A stretch of DNA of 64,000 nucleotides from MPNP01 sp965221445 (GTDB lineage Bacteria > Pseudomonadota > Alphaproteobacteria > Rhodobacterales > Rhodobacteraceae): contig CBDCSF010000013.1 of the NCBI GenBank assembly GCA_965221445.1, forward strand, positions 1,116,001 through 1,180,000. Reading direction: 5' to 3'. Of the stretch, positions 37,153-45,684 are shown in pieces. The notes under the pieces are model-generated. The model was not told the origin of the DNA. It did not search any database and saw only the letters and a list, made by a program, of their open reading frames with translations. Both the position numbers and the translations under genes were made by a program. The number at the start of each line of letters is the position of its first letter. The stretch's first letter is position 1.

Positions 37153-37361
37153 AACTGCTATTCAAGGAGATGTATAAGTACTTCAATTCACCAGCCAGGT
37201 ATTGAATGTTAATTTTCGGAAAATCATTGGCCAGGAATCTAGCTAGCTACGATGAACTCTGGTTATCGAGGTATTTCCTACACCAATCTGCAAGACCAGA
37301 ATACTCTTCCAAATTCCGAACAATTTATGGTCGGACTTCGCTCGGTCTGATACCTCTCAAA

Positions 37362-37778
37362 CTATTCAGTTAGCGTACTTAAATAGGCAATCAAATCATC
37401 ACGGCGGGAACTTTGTGCTACCTTGATGGCTTTTTTGGTTCTGACCTGGCTTGTTTTCACGTCCAGGAATTCTGCCAGGAATTTTCTTGGGTCTGTAAGA
37501 AAGGCATCCAAATTTTCACTTGACCAAATCAAACCTGCCTCCCCAGCTTCAACCAAACTGTCTGAATAATCGAATTCGGCGCTACTGGCTTGACGCCCCA
37601 AAACACCAAGCAAATTAGGTCCTGTCCTTGTGGACTGGCCAGCTACAACAGAATGGCACGCCTTGCATTGCCCAAAAGCTCTTTCACCCTTTTTTGGATC
37701 CCCTTCAGCGTGTGCAGGAAATACAACGCCCAAATGAAGAGTAATTGCTGTAATCAGGAAAAATGACTTTCTTTTCAT
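37362..37778 (-). CDS. Secreted class I-like cytochrome c with Lys in place of the axial Met
   Basis: 138 residues with a signal peptide (cut probably after AHA, residue 24), then the heme site GQCKACHS (about 36-43). Family members have an SKMAFKL-like segment where Met is the sixth heme ligand. Here the aligned segment reads VRTKKAIKV, giving Lys, and the mature protein contains no Met at all. So the heme is high-spin, open, or Lys-ligated. No coding lesion is present. It is a single gene; the partner is not identified. Confidence 0.8.
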   Translation of the reverse strand: MKRKSFFLITAITLHLGVVFPAHAEGDPKKGERAFGQCKACHSVVAGQSTRTGPNLLGVLGRQASSAEFDYSDSLVEAGEAGLIWSSENLDAFLTDPRKFLAEFLDVKTSQVRTKKAIKVAQSSRRDDLIAYLSTLTE

Positions 37779-38021
37779 AACTCGGTTCCATTCATTAAAT
37801 ATGGTGAAGATGTTCCAAATCCGAGATATTATTACATTCTTTTTTGTACAACTGAAAGGGCTATTCGTTTGAGGTTAGTAAACACCATCCACAATAAAAA
37901 CCAGTCTTTGTTTGGATAAGGAACCTCTAAGACCCATAAATCAATACACCGACTTCAGAAACTTTGTCAGACTACCCCTTAAAAGTTGTCATTTTATACA
38001 TATTTTTACGCATTGGAGTGA

Positions 38022-38097
38022 AGGGGTGTAGCTCAGTCGGTAGAGCACCGGTCTCCAAAACCGGGTGTCGGGGGTTCGAGTCCCTCCACCCCTGCCA
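38022..38097 (+). tRNA. tRNA-Trp (anticodon CCA)
   Basis: A 76-nt cloverleaf. The acceptor arm AGGGGTG pairs with CACCCCT. The D arm is GCTC-AGTCGGTA-GAGC, the anticodon stem CCGGT/ACCGG with loop CTCCAAA (anticodon CCA), and the T arm GGGGG-TTCGAGT-CCCTC. The 3' CCA is encoded. No integrase or duplicate 3' end is near, so it is not an obvious integration site. Confidence 0.97.
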
Positions 38098-38160
38098 AGT
38101 TCTGACGAAAATTTAATCCAAACCTTGTGGTCTAGATTGTATTTTCAGGATCGGATAGAC

Positions 38161-38787
38161 CTACTCTTGAAATAGTTTGCGTAAGGGTAGAAATGACTTC
38201 CGGTGATGTCTTGAAGGACCAAATTCTTCCAGTGCCTGCAAATGCTTTTTTGTACCATAGCCTTTATTGGTATCCCAACCATAGGCCGGTTCCTCCTTGG
38301 CTAATTGACACATAAGGTTGTCCCTATTTACCTTGGCCACGACCGAAGCGGCCGCTATTGAAAGGGATTTCTGATCACCCCTAACAACAGCTACACTTTT
38401 GCAATTGAGGCCTGGTGGGACCCAATTACCATCCACAAGGACAAGGTCTGGTGGAATTGGAAGTAATTCGACCGCCAGGACCATAGCTTTCAGGGAAGCC
38501 TGAAGAATATTTATTCTCTCTATTTCCTCAACAGATACATGAGCAAAGGAAAAAAGTGCCCTCTCCCTGATCTCTTCAAAAATCTGAGTTCTTTTCTGAG
38601 ATGTCAACTTTTTCGAATCATCAAGCTCAGCGGGAAAGGAATCTCCCTTGAACATTACCGCACCGGCTGTTACGGGTCCCGCAATACACCCTCTTCCTGC
38701 TTCATCAACTCCGACAACAACCTTGTTTCCCTCAATTTTATAAAAGTCCTCAAGTTCGAAATTTGGTAAAGCAGATTTATCCTTCAA
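38161..38787 (-). CDS. rnhB: Ribonuclease HII
   Basis: 208 residues. The active-site acids lie in VGVDEAGRGCIAGPV (D, E), LDDSKKL and LVDGNW. KGYGTKKH and GPSRHHRKSF close the RNase HII signature. It removes RNA from RNA:DNA hybrids. I chose TTG 38787, which has GGAGG 7 nt upstream and overlaps the DUF2783 stop as TTGA; a TTG at 38814 is the alternative. Being coupled to an aromatic operon is unusual but probably reflects shared transcription only. Confidence 0.9.
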   Translation of the reverse strand: MKDKSALPNFELEDFYKIEGNKVVVGVDEAGRGCIAGPVTAGAVMFKGDSFPAELDDSKKLTSQKRTQIFEEIRERALFSFAHVSVEEIERINILQASLKAMVLAVELLPIPPDLVLVDGNWVPPGLNCKSVAVVRGDQKSLSIAAASVVAKVNRDNLMCQLAKEEPAYGWDTNKGYGTKKHLQALEEFGPSRHHRKSFLPLRKLFQE

Positions 38788-38990
38788 TCTGCTTCCTCCA
38801 GGGCAAGACGACAAGTGGTTAGAATTTCGGCAATTCTTTCCCTGTCTTCAATTTGATCACAAAGTGAAATAACCACCATAATGGCAAATTCCAATCTTTG
38901 TGTTTCCTCAACATCTTCAAAAGCCACCAACAGGCTCTGGTAAATTTCATCTACACTGTTTTGTGGCTGGATATTTGGCTTCAAGTTCAT
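38784..38990 (-). CDS. DUF2783-family small protein
   Basis: 68 residues, helical and acidic (SVDEIYQSLLVAFEDVEETQ... DQIEDRERIAEILTTCRLALEEAD). It fits DUF2783, small proteins found next to FAD-dependent aromatic hydroxylases in alphaproteobacteria. It starts right at the stop of the upstream hydroxylase gene and overlaps rnhB by 4 nt. Function unknown; a partner or chaperone of the hydroxylase is plausible. Confidence 0.65.
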   Translation of the reverse strand: MNLKPNIQPQNSVDEIYQSLLVAFEDVEETQRLEFAIMVVISLCDQIEDRERIAEILTTCRLALEEAD

Positions 38991-40544
38991 TTACCTCAAT
39001 CCCCAGATTTGATTAATTTCATTTTGTAAAAGAGTTGAAGAAATCTCCAACCAACGGCCACAAATTACCTGGTCTGGTCGGATTAGGTAAATCGCCTTGC
39101 CATGCTTGCCCAAATACCTTGTCTTGATAAATTCATTGGCTGGCAGATTTACCCTATCGCATCCTTTTGTCTCTGGAATATCAGTGTTTATTCCAAGAAT
39201 CGTACCGTTTTTACCCAACTGGTGAATTAACCATGTCCCATCGTCAAGTAAAGCATCTGGTGCAACTGAACCGGGTCTTGAAATCATGGGTAATTCTGGT
39301 GCCGGGTCACTAAACATCGGATAAACAGCAGGTACCGATAGCCTTCCCGGATTTATCCAGTTTCTGGCAAATCTTGCAACTCTTGCCAATTTAAATAGTT
39401 GGTCCCTGAACATTCTTTCGATGCCATCCGAGGGAGTCATGAACTTGGTGGTTCTCGTTGAGTGAGCAATATTCTCATCTGATCCAAATACTCGCTCGGT
39501 ATTGTAGGTGTCCAAGAACGATTCCGGTGATTGACCTTTAATAATAGCTGCCAATTTCCAGCCCAGATTGTCTATATCCTGAAGACCACCATTTCCACCC
39601 CTGGCACCAAATGGGGAAACCACATGTGCAGAATCTCCAGCAAAGATAACCCGACCATGGACAAATTTCTCCAGCCGGCGACATTGGAAGGTATAGACCG
39701 ATACCCAATCAATTTTAAAATCACTTGTGCCTACAACCTTTTCGATACGTGGAATGACATTTTTCGGCAATTTTTCCCTCTCAGGGTCTGCATCCCATCC
39801 AAGTTGTAGATCAATCCTATAGATATTGTCCGGCTGTTTGTGTAGTAATGCAGACTGTCCCTCATGAAAAATGGGTTCAAACCAAAACCTTCGTTCGGGA
39901 GGAAATTCTGCTTGCATTTCAATATCGGCAATCAAAAATCTTTCTTCAAAGAGTTCACCAACAAATTCCAACCCAAGCTTTTTTCTTACGGTTGATCTCA
40001 CCCCATCACAAGCCACCAAGTAATCAGTTTCCAGTTTGTAATCACCAAGGGGAGTGGTTATATCAATTCTTACCGTTTCTGGACTGTTCTGTATATCCAC
40101 AACCTTGTTTAAAAATCTCAAATCAATCAAATCCAAGGTTTGGACCCTAGCAAGCAAATACTCTTCAACGTAATATTGCTGTAGATTTACAAAGGCTGGG
40201 TATTTATGTCCCTCTTCAGGAAGAAGATCAAAATTAAATAACTCCCTGTCTTGGTGATAAGTCCGGCCAACTTTCCACATAACACCCTTGGATAGGGCTT
40301 GGTCACCAATCCCCAAGCGATCAAATATTTCCAGCGATCTTTTTGACCAGCATATTGCCCTTGAACCTGTTGACACCTTATTACTTTCATCCAGAACAAC
40401 TGAAGGGATGTCATGGTTGGCCAGTTCAATGGCCATGGCCAACCCTATTGGTCCAGCGCCAACAATAACAACTTTTTTGGAAGGCTCCTTCTTTTCAAGC
40501 CCCAAGGGAGGAACAAAAGGATATTCCGTGGCTTGATGAGGCAT
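38991..40544 (-). CDS. FAD-dependent aromatic hydroxylase (PheA/TfdB/MhpA family)
   Basis: 517 residues. The ADP-binding loop is VIVGAGPIGLAMAIELA (about 26-42), DG motif YLVACDGVRSTVR (about 182) and GD motif FAGDSAHVVSPFGARGGNGG. The C-terminal thioredoxin-like domain is reduced. It hydroxylates a phenolic substrate using NAD(P)H and O2. Location with hmgA, fah and two MBL proteins suggests it makes or handles a homogentisate-like compound, but the substrate is not readable. Also occurs in other genomes with DUF2783. Confidence 0.75.
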   Translation of the reverse strand: MPHQATEYPFVPPLGLEKKEPSKKVVIVGAGPIGLAMAIELANHDIPSVVLDESNKVSTGSRAICWSKRSLEIFDRLGIGDQALSKGVMWKVGRTYHQDRELFNFDLLPEEGHKYPAFVNLQQYYVEEYLLARVQTLDLIDLRFLNKVVDIQNSPETVRIDITTPLGDYKLETDYLVACDGVRSTVRKKLGLEFVGELFEERFLIADIEMQAEFPPERRFWFEPIFHEGQSALLHKQPDNIYRIDLQLGWDADPEREKLPKNVIPRIEKVVGTSDFKIDWVSVYTFQCRRLEKFVHGRVIFAGDSAHVVSPFGARGGNGGLQDIDNLGWKLAAIIKGQSPESFLDTYNTERVFGSDENIAHSTRTTKFMTPSDGIERMFRDQLFKLARVARFARNWINPGRLSVPAVYPMFSDPAPELPMISRPGSVAPDALLDDGTWLIHQLGKNGTILGINTDIPETKGCDRVNLPANEFIKTRYLGKHGKAIYLIRPDQVICGRWLEISSTLLQNEINQIWGLR

Positions 40545-40577
40545 ATACTAAAATGTTACTTAACAATTTTGATCGTT

Positions 40578-41528
40578 TTAACCTTGAAGTTTGCTCCACA
40601 TTTCCAGGTCTCGTTCAGCGGTCCATATTCTTGGGTTATCAATTCCTCTGGCCTCGTCATAAGCCCTGGCAACGTTAAAGGGCAAGCAGTGTTCATATAT
40701 TGCATAATCACTAAATCGATCATCACAATTTGCCCTTACCTCGTCCCAAGCTTCTTTTAGCGATCCGTTTCTGGATGCCACTCGTACAACAGGAGAGTAT
40801 GTAGCATCCAAAAACTCTCTGGTTCCATCAAGTCCAGCAGTAACCATTTCCGCTCCGACCAAAGCATCTCCCCGTCCTGGTGCAATTGCTTCAGGCAGGT
40901 AGCTTTCAACAACATCCAGGGTATCTTGCCAATCCTCAAAATGGCCATCGCCACAATAGCACGCAGATTTATATTCCACAATATCTCCAGTGAACATGAC
41001 CTGCTCATCGGGGACCCAAACAACTGCATCACCTGCAGTGTGAGCTCGTCCAAATTGCATTATTTCCACCTTTCTGTCCCCAAGATAAACAGTCATTCTA
41101 CCATTGAACGTTGTTGTTGGCCAAGTTAAACCAGGTATGGATTCATGTCCTTCAAAGAGTCTGGGGAATCTGTTGAATTCACTATCCCAATCCTCTTGCC
41201 CCCTCTCTACAACCATTCCTCTCGCTGTTTCAGACATTATAATCTGCCCGGCGTTGAATGCTGAGGCTCCCAATACCCTAACTGCATGGTAATGGGTCAA
41301 GACTAGGTGGGATATTGGTTTATCCGTAACCTTTTGAATTTCTTCAATTACCTTGGAAGCCAGCCGGGGTGTTGCCTGGGCTTCAATCACCATCACTGAA
41401 TCATCTCCAATAATAACTCCGGAGTTGGGATCTCCTTCAGCTGTAAAAGCGTACAATCCCCTTCCGATTTCGGTAAAACTTGTTGCCTTCTCGGTCAGAT
41501 CACTTCGGGATGCGAATTGTTTTGCCAT
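40578..41528 (-). CDS. MBL-fold protein with a non-canonical zinc motif
   Basis: 316 residues with a metallo-beta-lactamase fold. The usual HxHxDH is replaced: LTHYHAVRVLGAS keeps HxH but has V and R for D and H. GRAHTAGDAVVWVP and FTGDIVEY, later metal regions, are kept. It belongs to a conserved group seen beside aromatic genes (QEDWDSEFNRFPRLFEGHESIPGLTW). Possible lactone or thioester hydrolase with one metal ion. 33 nt before the hydroxylase in the same operon. Confidence 0.68.
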   Translation of the reverse strand: MAKQFASRSDLTEKATSFTEIGRGLYAFTAEGDPNSGVIIGDDSVMVIEAQATPRLASKVIEEIQKVTDKPISHLVLTHYHAVRVLGASAFNAGQIIMSETARGMVVERGQEDWDSEFNRFPRLFEGHESIPGLTWPTTTFNGRMTVYLGDRKVEIMQFGRAHTAGDAVVWVPDEQVMFTGDIVEYKSACYCGDGHFEDWQDTLDVVESYLPEAIAPGRGDALVGAEMVTAGLDGTREFLDATYSPVVRVASRNGSLKEAWDEVRANCDDRFSDYAIYEHCLPFNVARAYDEARGIDNPRIWTAERDLEMWSKLQG

Positions 41529-41530
41529 GA

Positions 41531-42538
41531 TTATCTCTCATATTTTTTAACAGTTTGCTTAATAGAACCAAAAATTGATTGGCCTTGCATATCATTCATC
41601 CAGATCTCAACAGTATCACCGAATTTCAAAAATGGTGTTCTGGGTTTACCTTCTTTGATGGTTTCCACGGTTCTGATTTCGGAAATGCAGGAATACCCCA
41701 CACCACCTTCCGATATCGGCTTACCTGGACCACCATCCAGTTTGTTGGAAATAGTGCCTGAACCAATAATCGAACCCGCAGCCAATTCTCTCGTCTTTGC
41801 TGCGTGGGAAATCAACTGGAAAAAATTGAATGTCATGTCGACACCTACATTGGCTCTTCCAAAGGGTTGATTGTTAATGTCCACACACAAGGGCAGGTGT
41901 ATTGTGCCCTTGGACCATGAATCAAGTTCATCAGGTGTTACTGCCACCGGTGAAAATGCCGTAGCAGGTTTGGACTGAAAAAAGCCAAATCCCTTGCCTA
42001 ATTCTGCTGGAATCAGATTTCTTAAACTGACATCATTCACCAACATAACCAAGCGGATATAGTTGGGTGCCTCTTCTGTTGTAATTCCCATCGGAACTTT
42101 ATCAACAATTACAGCCACTTCGGCTTCCAAATCTATACCCCAACTTTCATCAAGCAATTCAATCGGTCCATAGGGAGTATAAAAACTATCAGATCCACCT
42201 TGATACATCAGGGGATCTTCAAAGAAAGAATCAGGAACTTTGGCGTTTCTTGCTTTTCTCACCAACTCAACGTGATTTAAGTAAGCTGATCCATCAGCCC
42301 ATTGATATGATCTGGGCAAGGGAGAGTATACATTTCCCGGGTCAAATTCCAGCCCAATATCACCGGATTCCAGCTCTTTGGCCAGCACATCCAACTTGGG
42401 CATAATTCGTTGCCAGTCATCCAGGGCACTTTGTAAGGTTGGAGAAATACAGGAGGCATCAGCAAATTTTTGCAAATCCTTCGATACTAAAACCAGCTTA
42501 CCATCAAGGCTTCCGTCATTTAATGAAGCTAGTTTCAA
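41531..42538 (-). CDS. fahA: Fumarylacetoacetate hydrolase
   Basis: 335 residues, the length of bacterial FahA. Metal-site segments are DLEAEVAVIVDKVP and LVNDVSLRNLIPAE. SIIGSGTISNK corresponds to the C-terminal hydrolase motif. It splits fumarylacetoacetate into fumarate and acetoacetate. It overlaps the following MBL gene upstream by 4 nt. With hmgA nearby and maiA at 48.7 kb the route is complete. Confidence 0.85.
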   Translation of the reverse strand: MKLASLNDGSLDGKLVLVSKDLQKFADASCISPTLQSALDDWQRIMPKLDVLAKELESGDIGLEFDPGNVYSPLPRSYQWADGSAYLNHVELVRKARNAKVPDSFFEDPLMYQGGSDSFYTPYGPIELLDESWGIDLEAEVAVIVDKVPMGITTEEAPNYIRLVMLVNDVSLRNLIPAELGKGFGFFQSKPATAFSPVAVTPDELDSWSKGTIHLPLCVDINNQPFGRANVGVDMTFNFFQLISHAAKTRELAAGSIIGSGTISNKLDGGPGKPISEGGVGYSCISEIRTVETIKEGKPRTPFLKFGDTVEIWMNDMQGQSIFGSIKQTVKKYER

Positions 42539-43395
42539 TTTTCATATCTCCTGATTTCCAGACCATCCCGTGCGATCATTGTTTTTCCCTTCCATGTTTT
42601 GGTAATTTCGTTTATCCAATTCTTTTCATTGATCCCCTCAAGGGCAACGGGTACCAAATGATTCAAGATCAGTAATTTGACCTCTGCCCCTTGAGCAATT
42701 CGACCTACATCTGCAACTGGTGTATGACTGGCAAATAGATGCTCTTCCAGCCTTTTGGCCATATTGGTTATCTTAATCAATTCCTCAACAGCACCTACCA
42801 ACATCGCTTCATGAATCAGAATATCACTCCCTCTGGCAAAATCCATCAGAGGTGGGAAAAAGGTTGTATCCGCACCAAAAGTTACCTTCCAACCATTATT
42901 TTCCATTTTCAGAGCATAACATTCCTCGACGGGGGGATGTGGAACCTTGAGTGCAGTTACCCTAGGGGATCCATTAAGGATCAGCCCTTCTGTATACTCT
43001 CTGATTTCGGCCAATTCTCGCAAATCCGGCCGCCCTTCATCTTTAATTCTTAGGTTGATGTCGAAACTTAGTGATTGAAAAAAATAGTTCAGATATTCCC
43101 TTGTACCCTTTGGCCCAAAGACAGTAATTCTGTTGCTTAGATTGGTTGTCCAGGCAGTATGAAGAAGGGGACCAAGCTCCAACAAGTGATCGGAATGCAA
43201 ATGAGTAATGAAGATATTGTCTATGTCCGCAAGTTTGATTCCGGCATCCACCAATCGAGAAGTAACTCCAAGACCACAATCTACCACACAAAGCTTGCCA
43301 CCGATTTCAATGAGGTTAGAGGTGGGCATTCTTTCTGTTGATCTAAGGGAGGGGCCACCCTTGGACCCCAAAATTACCAACCTGTCTTCAGCCAC
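42535..43395 (-). CDS. MBL-fold hydrolase, RNase Z/arylsulfatase-like
   Basis: 286 residues. The full zinc motif THLHSDHLLELGPLL (HxHxDH, about 64-69) is present, with VPHPPVEECYAL, FGADTTFFPPL and LFASHTPVADVG completing the site. The domain arrangement is RNase Z-like but without the exosite arm. Its tight place between hmgA and fahA argues for a hydrolase in aromatic degradation. The exact substrate is unknown. Confidence 0.72.
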   Translation of the reverse strand: MAEDRLVILGSKGGPSLRSTERMPTSNLIEIGGKLCVVDCGLGVTSRLVDAGIKLADIDNIFITHLHSDHLLELGPLLHTAWTTNLSNRITVFGPKGTREYLNYFFQSLSFDINLRIKDEGRPDLRELAEIREYTEGLILNGSPRVTALKVPHPPVEECYALKMENNGWKVTFGADTTFFPPLMDFARGSDILIHEAMLVGAVEELIKITNMAKRLEEHLFASHTPVADVGRIAQGAEVKLLILNHLVPVALEGINEKNWINEITKTWKGKTMIARDGLEIRRYEN

Positions 43396-43428
43396 AAAAC
43401 AATCCTTGAAAATAATTTGGAATAAGGT

Positions 43429-44781
43429 TCAGGATTTACCCGTGAATTTTTTCTCAAGAGGTACCCAACAATCAATGTAATCCGTTTGAAGTCGTGCATC
43501 AAAAGCAGCAAATTCAGTCAGATGTTGTGGAAACCTAGTCTCGAACATAAAACTCATGGTGTTTTCCAGCTTTGAGGGTTCCAGATCCACAGATGTGGCG
43601 GCTTCAAAGGCTTCCTTGTCGGGGCCATGCGGTAACATCATGTTGTGCAAGCTCATCCCTCCCGGTATAAAACCCTCAGGTTTGGCATCATAAACACCAT
43701 AAATATTACCCATGAGTTCCGACATTATGTTCTTGTGGTACCAAGGTGGCCGGAAGGTATGTTCGGCAACATTCCACCTTTCCCTAAACAGGATAAAATC
43801 AATATTGGCTGTTCCCTCAAAACCGGAGGGGGCAGTCAGAACAGTATAGATGGAAGGGTCAGGATGATCGAACAGAATGGCACCTACCGGAGAAAAGGTA
43901 CGTAGATCATATTTGCAAGGTGCATAATTTCCATGCCAGGCAACAACGTCAAGTGGAGATTGGTTTATTTCGCAGGCATGAAAAGCTCCACACCATTTCA
44001 CGATCATTCTAGAAGGTGTTTCATTATCCTCAAAAGCTGCCACAGGGGTCTTGAAATCCCTCGGATTGGCCAAACAATTTGCCCCTATCGGCCCCCTGTT
44101 CGGTAAATCAAATTTGGAACTGTAATTTTCGCAGACAAAACCTCTTGCCGGTCCGGCAATTACTTCCACACGCATCACCAGCCCTCTTGGAATGATGGCT
44201 ATTTCCTGCGGTCGCAGATCAATTATACCCAATTCTGTACAAAACCGCAGTTCTCCTTGCTGGGGTACTATCAGCAATTCTGAATCAGCGGAGTAGAAAT
44301 ATTCATCTTTCATGGATTCGGTTATGACATATACATGTGCAGCCATACCGGTTTGAGTATTGACATCTCCGGCAGTTGTCATGGTTTTCATGCCCGTCAA
44401 AAAAGTTGTTGGTGTATCCTCAATGGGGAGTGGATCCCACCTGTACTGCCCGAGGGAGATTATCTCGTCATTGATATTCGGGGCAGTTTTCCAGTAAGGC
44501 AAGTCGATTTGCTTAAACCTTGTTGAATGACGAACCGAGGGTCTGATTCGATAACACCAAGTTCTTTCATTTTGCCCACGAGGGGCTGTAAATGGAGTAC
44601 CGGATAATTGTTCTGCATATAGACCGTAAGCACATTTCTGCGGACTGTTTTGACCTTGCGGGAGGGCACCAGCCAAGGCTTCAGTTTCAAAATCATTACC
44701 AAAACCTGGCATATATTCCGGGATTGTTCCGATTTTGGATTGTTTCGGCTCTTTTCCCTTAATTTCTACAATTTGATCCAT
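43429..44781 (-). CDS. hmgA: Homogentisate 1,2-dioxygenase
   Basis: 450 residues. Hallmarks include PGFGNDFETEALAGALP, YGLYAEQLSGTPFTAPR, the iron-site ERWNVAEHTFRPPWYHKN (with HxxxxxxxxxH) and GGMSLHNMMLPHGPDKEAFE. It opens homogentisate to maleylacetoacetate. ATG 44781 (MDQIVEIKG) gives normal length; a further 14 codons upstream would enter the promoter. It is the first gene of the minus-strand operon running to rnhB, under a MarR-type operator. Confidence 0.95.
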   Translation of the reverse strand: MDQIVEIKGKEPKQSKIGTIPEYMPGFGNDFETEALAGALPQGQNSPQKCAYGLYAEQLSGTPFTAPRGQNERTWCYRIRPSVRHSTRFKQIDLPYWKTAPNINDEIISLGQYRWDPLPIEDTPTTFLTGMKTMTTAGDVNTQTGMAAHVYVITESMKDEYFYSADSELLIVPQQGELRFCTELGIIDLRPQEIAIIPRGLVMRVEVIAGPARGFVCENYSSKFDLPNRGPIGANCLANPRDFKTPVAAFEDNETPSRMIVKWCGAFHACEINQSPLDVVAWHGNYAPCKYDLRTFSPVGAILFDHPDPSIYTVLTAPSGFEGTANIDFILFRERWNVAEHTFRPPWYHKNIMSELMGNIYGVYDAKPEGFIPGGMSLHNMMLPHGPDKEAFEAATSVDLEPSKLENTMSFMFETRFPQHLTEFAAFDARLQTDYIDCWVPLEKKFTGKS

Positions 44782-44812
44782 TTTTCTGACCGAGAGTTTT
44801 AATTGAACTTCA

Positions 44813-44846
44813 AATATAAACAAATTAGTTGCAGTTGCAACTAATT
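44813..44846 (-). promoter_or_regulatory. hmgA promoter with a 24-bp operator palindrome
   Basis: Read on the minus strand, a -35 TTGCAA (44835-44840) and a -10 TATATT (44813-44818) are 16 nt apart. The -35 lies in a palindrome at 44823-44846 with perfect 11-bp arms AATTAGTTGCA and TGCAACTAATT around GT. MarR-family regulators bind such sites, and a MarR gene lies at 48.3 kb beside maiA. The operator would block polymerase access. No second copy was noticed near the MarR gene. Confidence 0.65.
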
Positions 44847-45077
44847 ATTTTCAAGTGTAACCATTGTCGAAAGTAAATAGGAAAATAAATTCAAATCAAG
44901 TCTTTTTCCATTCAAAATTATTGTTGCTTGAATAAACCAAAATTCTAGTTTTGATACCAACCAATTTCAGTACACTATATTCTTGGATTTAGAACCAAAA
45001 ACAAAGACAAGGTAAAAATACCAAAGCATCCCACTCCGCAAAATCCGATTCCACAGGAATATTGGTTAGACCTTTTG

Positions 45078-45377
45078 ATGGCAGCTAAGAGGGAACTGGG
45101 TTCCTTCCTTGATCAAGGCCGAATGGAGAAAATCAGAACATGGTTTTGTGATGCGGTTCACAGTAGGGAAAACAAAACCGACTGGGCACTAAAGGCAGCT
45201 GCCAAAATGGTTGCTGAATATGTACGTAAAAATGATGATGAAATTTTCCCTGACGAATTCATTCCATCTCATTATGACGGGTTGCTTCTAACTCAGGCAC
45301 GTTACCTACTTCGCCGATATTTGACCTCTGCTGAAAAAAAAGATGTCCGTCATCTGCTGATAAAGGAATTCAATTAG
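45078..45377 (+). CDS. Hypothetical protein, start of the accessory island
   Basis: 99 residues from ATG 45078 (TTG 45075 also possible). All-helical, charged, no domain recognised. It includes WFCDAVHSRENKTDWALKAAAKMVAEYVRK and YLLRRYLTSAEKKDVRHLL. Followed 15 nt later by a cluster of tiny genes on the same strand. No homologue comes to mind. Confidence 0.5.
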   Translation: MAAKRELGSFLDQGRMEKIRTWFCDAVHSRENKTDWALKAAAKMVAEYVRKNDDEIFPDEFIPSHYDGLLLTQARYLLRRYLTSAEKKDVRHLLIKEFN

Positions 45378-45392
45378 AAAGGCAGTAAAAAG

Positions 45393-45529
45393 ATGAAATC
45401 AAATAAGCTTATCAATATTGGTGGGGCCTTGGTCATGGTCCCCAATCCCCGGGACAAGTCCTGGGTGTGGTTGCCATTGGCCTTGGCTTCGAAATCTATG
45501 ATGAAGTGAAGAAAAGGAGGGGTTCCTGA
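45393..45529 (+). pseudogene. Small membrane-protein gene with a probable one-base deletion
   Basis: ATG 45393 reads MKSNKLINIGGALVMVPNP, then drops to a stop at 45507-45509. If one C is added in the CCCC run near 45450, the frame continues GQVLGVVAIGLGFEIYDEVKKRRGS and ends in a TGA (45527-45529) that overlaps the ATG of the next gene (TGATG). The joined 45-residue product would be a glycine-rich hydrophobic peptide with a charged tail. The overlap and a strong AAGGAGG before it favour the shifted frame. It may be decay or sequencing error. Confidence 0.35.
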
Positions 45530-45684
45530 TGGGAAAATACAGCCTCATAAGAAATCCCTCTACCAACACCACCTCATTTGGAAAGATTAACCTGACAATT
45601 CCAACAGAGCCACAGCTAGAATCAACAGAAGTAAAATATACCTTTTCCTGGGTTTTCACAAAGGTAAGAAAGGATTTGGGTTGA
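45529..45684 (+). CDS. Hypothetical 51-residue protein
   Basis: ATG 45529 has AAGGAGG about 7 nt upstream. The product is polar with beta-prone stretches (STEVKYTFSWVFTKVRKDLG). Starts on the previous stop (TGATG) and overlaps the next start by 4 nt (TTGA), so translation is coupled at both ends. Not recognised. Small size makes it tentative, but the tight coupling supports it. Confidence 0.45.
   Translation: MGKYSLIRNPSTNTTSFGKINLTIPTEPQLESTEVKYTFSWVFTKVRKDLG

Noticed and set aside
38022..38097. tRNA-Trp as an integration site for an element
   Set aside because: No integrase, no repeated tRNA 3' end, and flanking genes are ordinary core genes.
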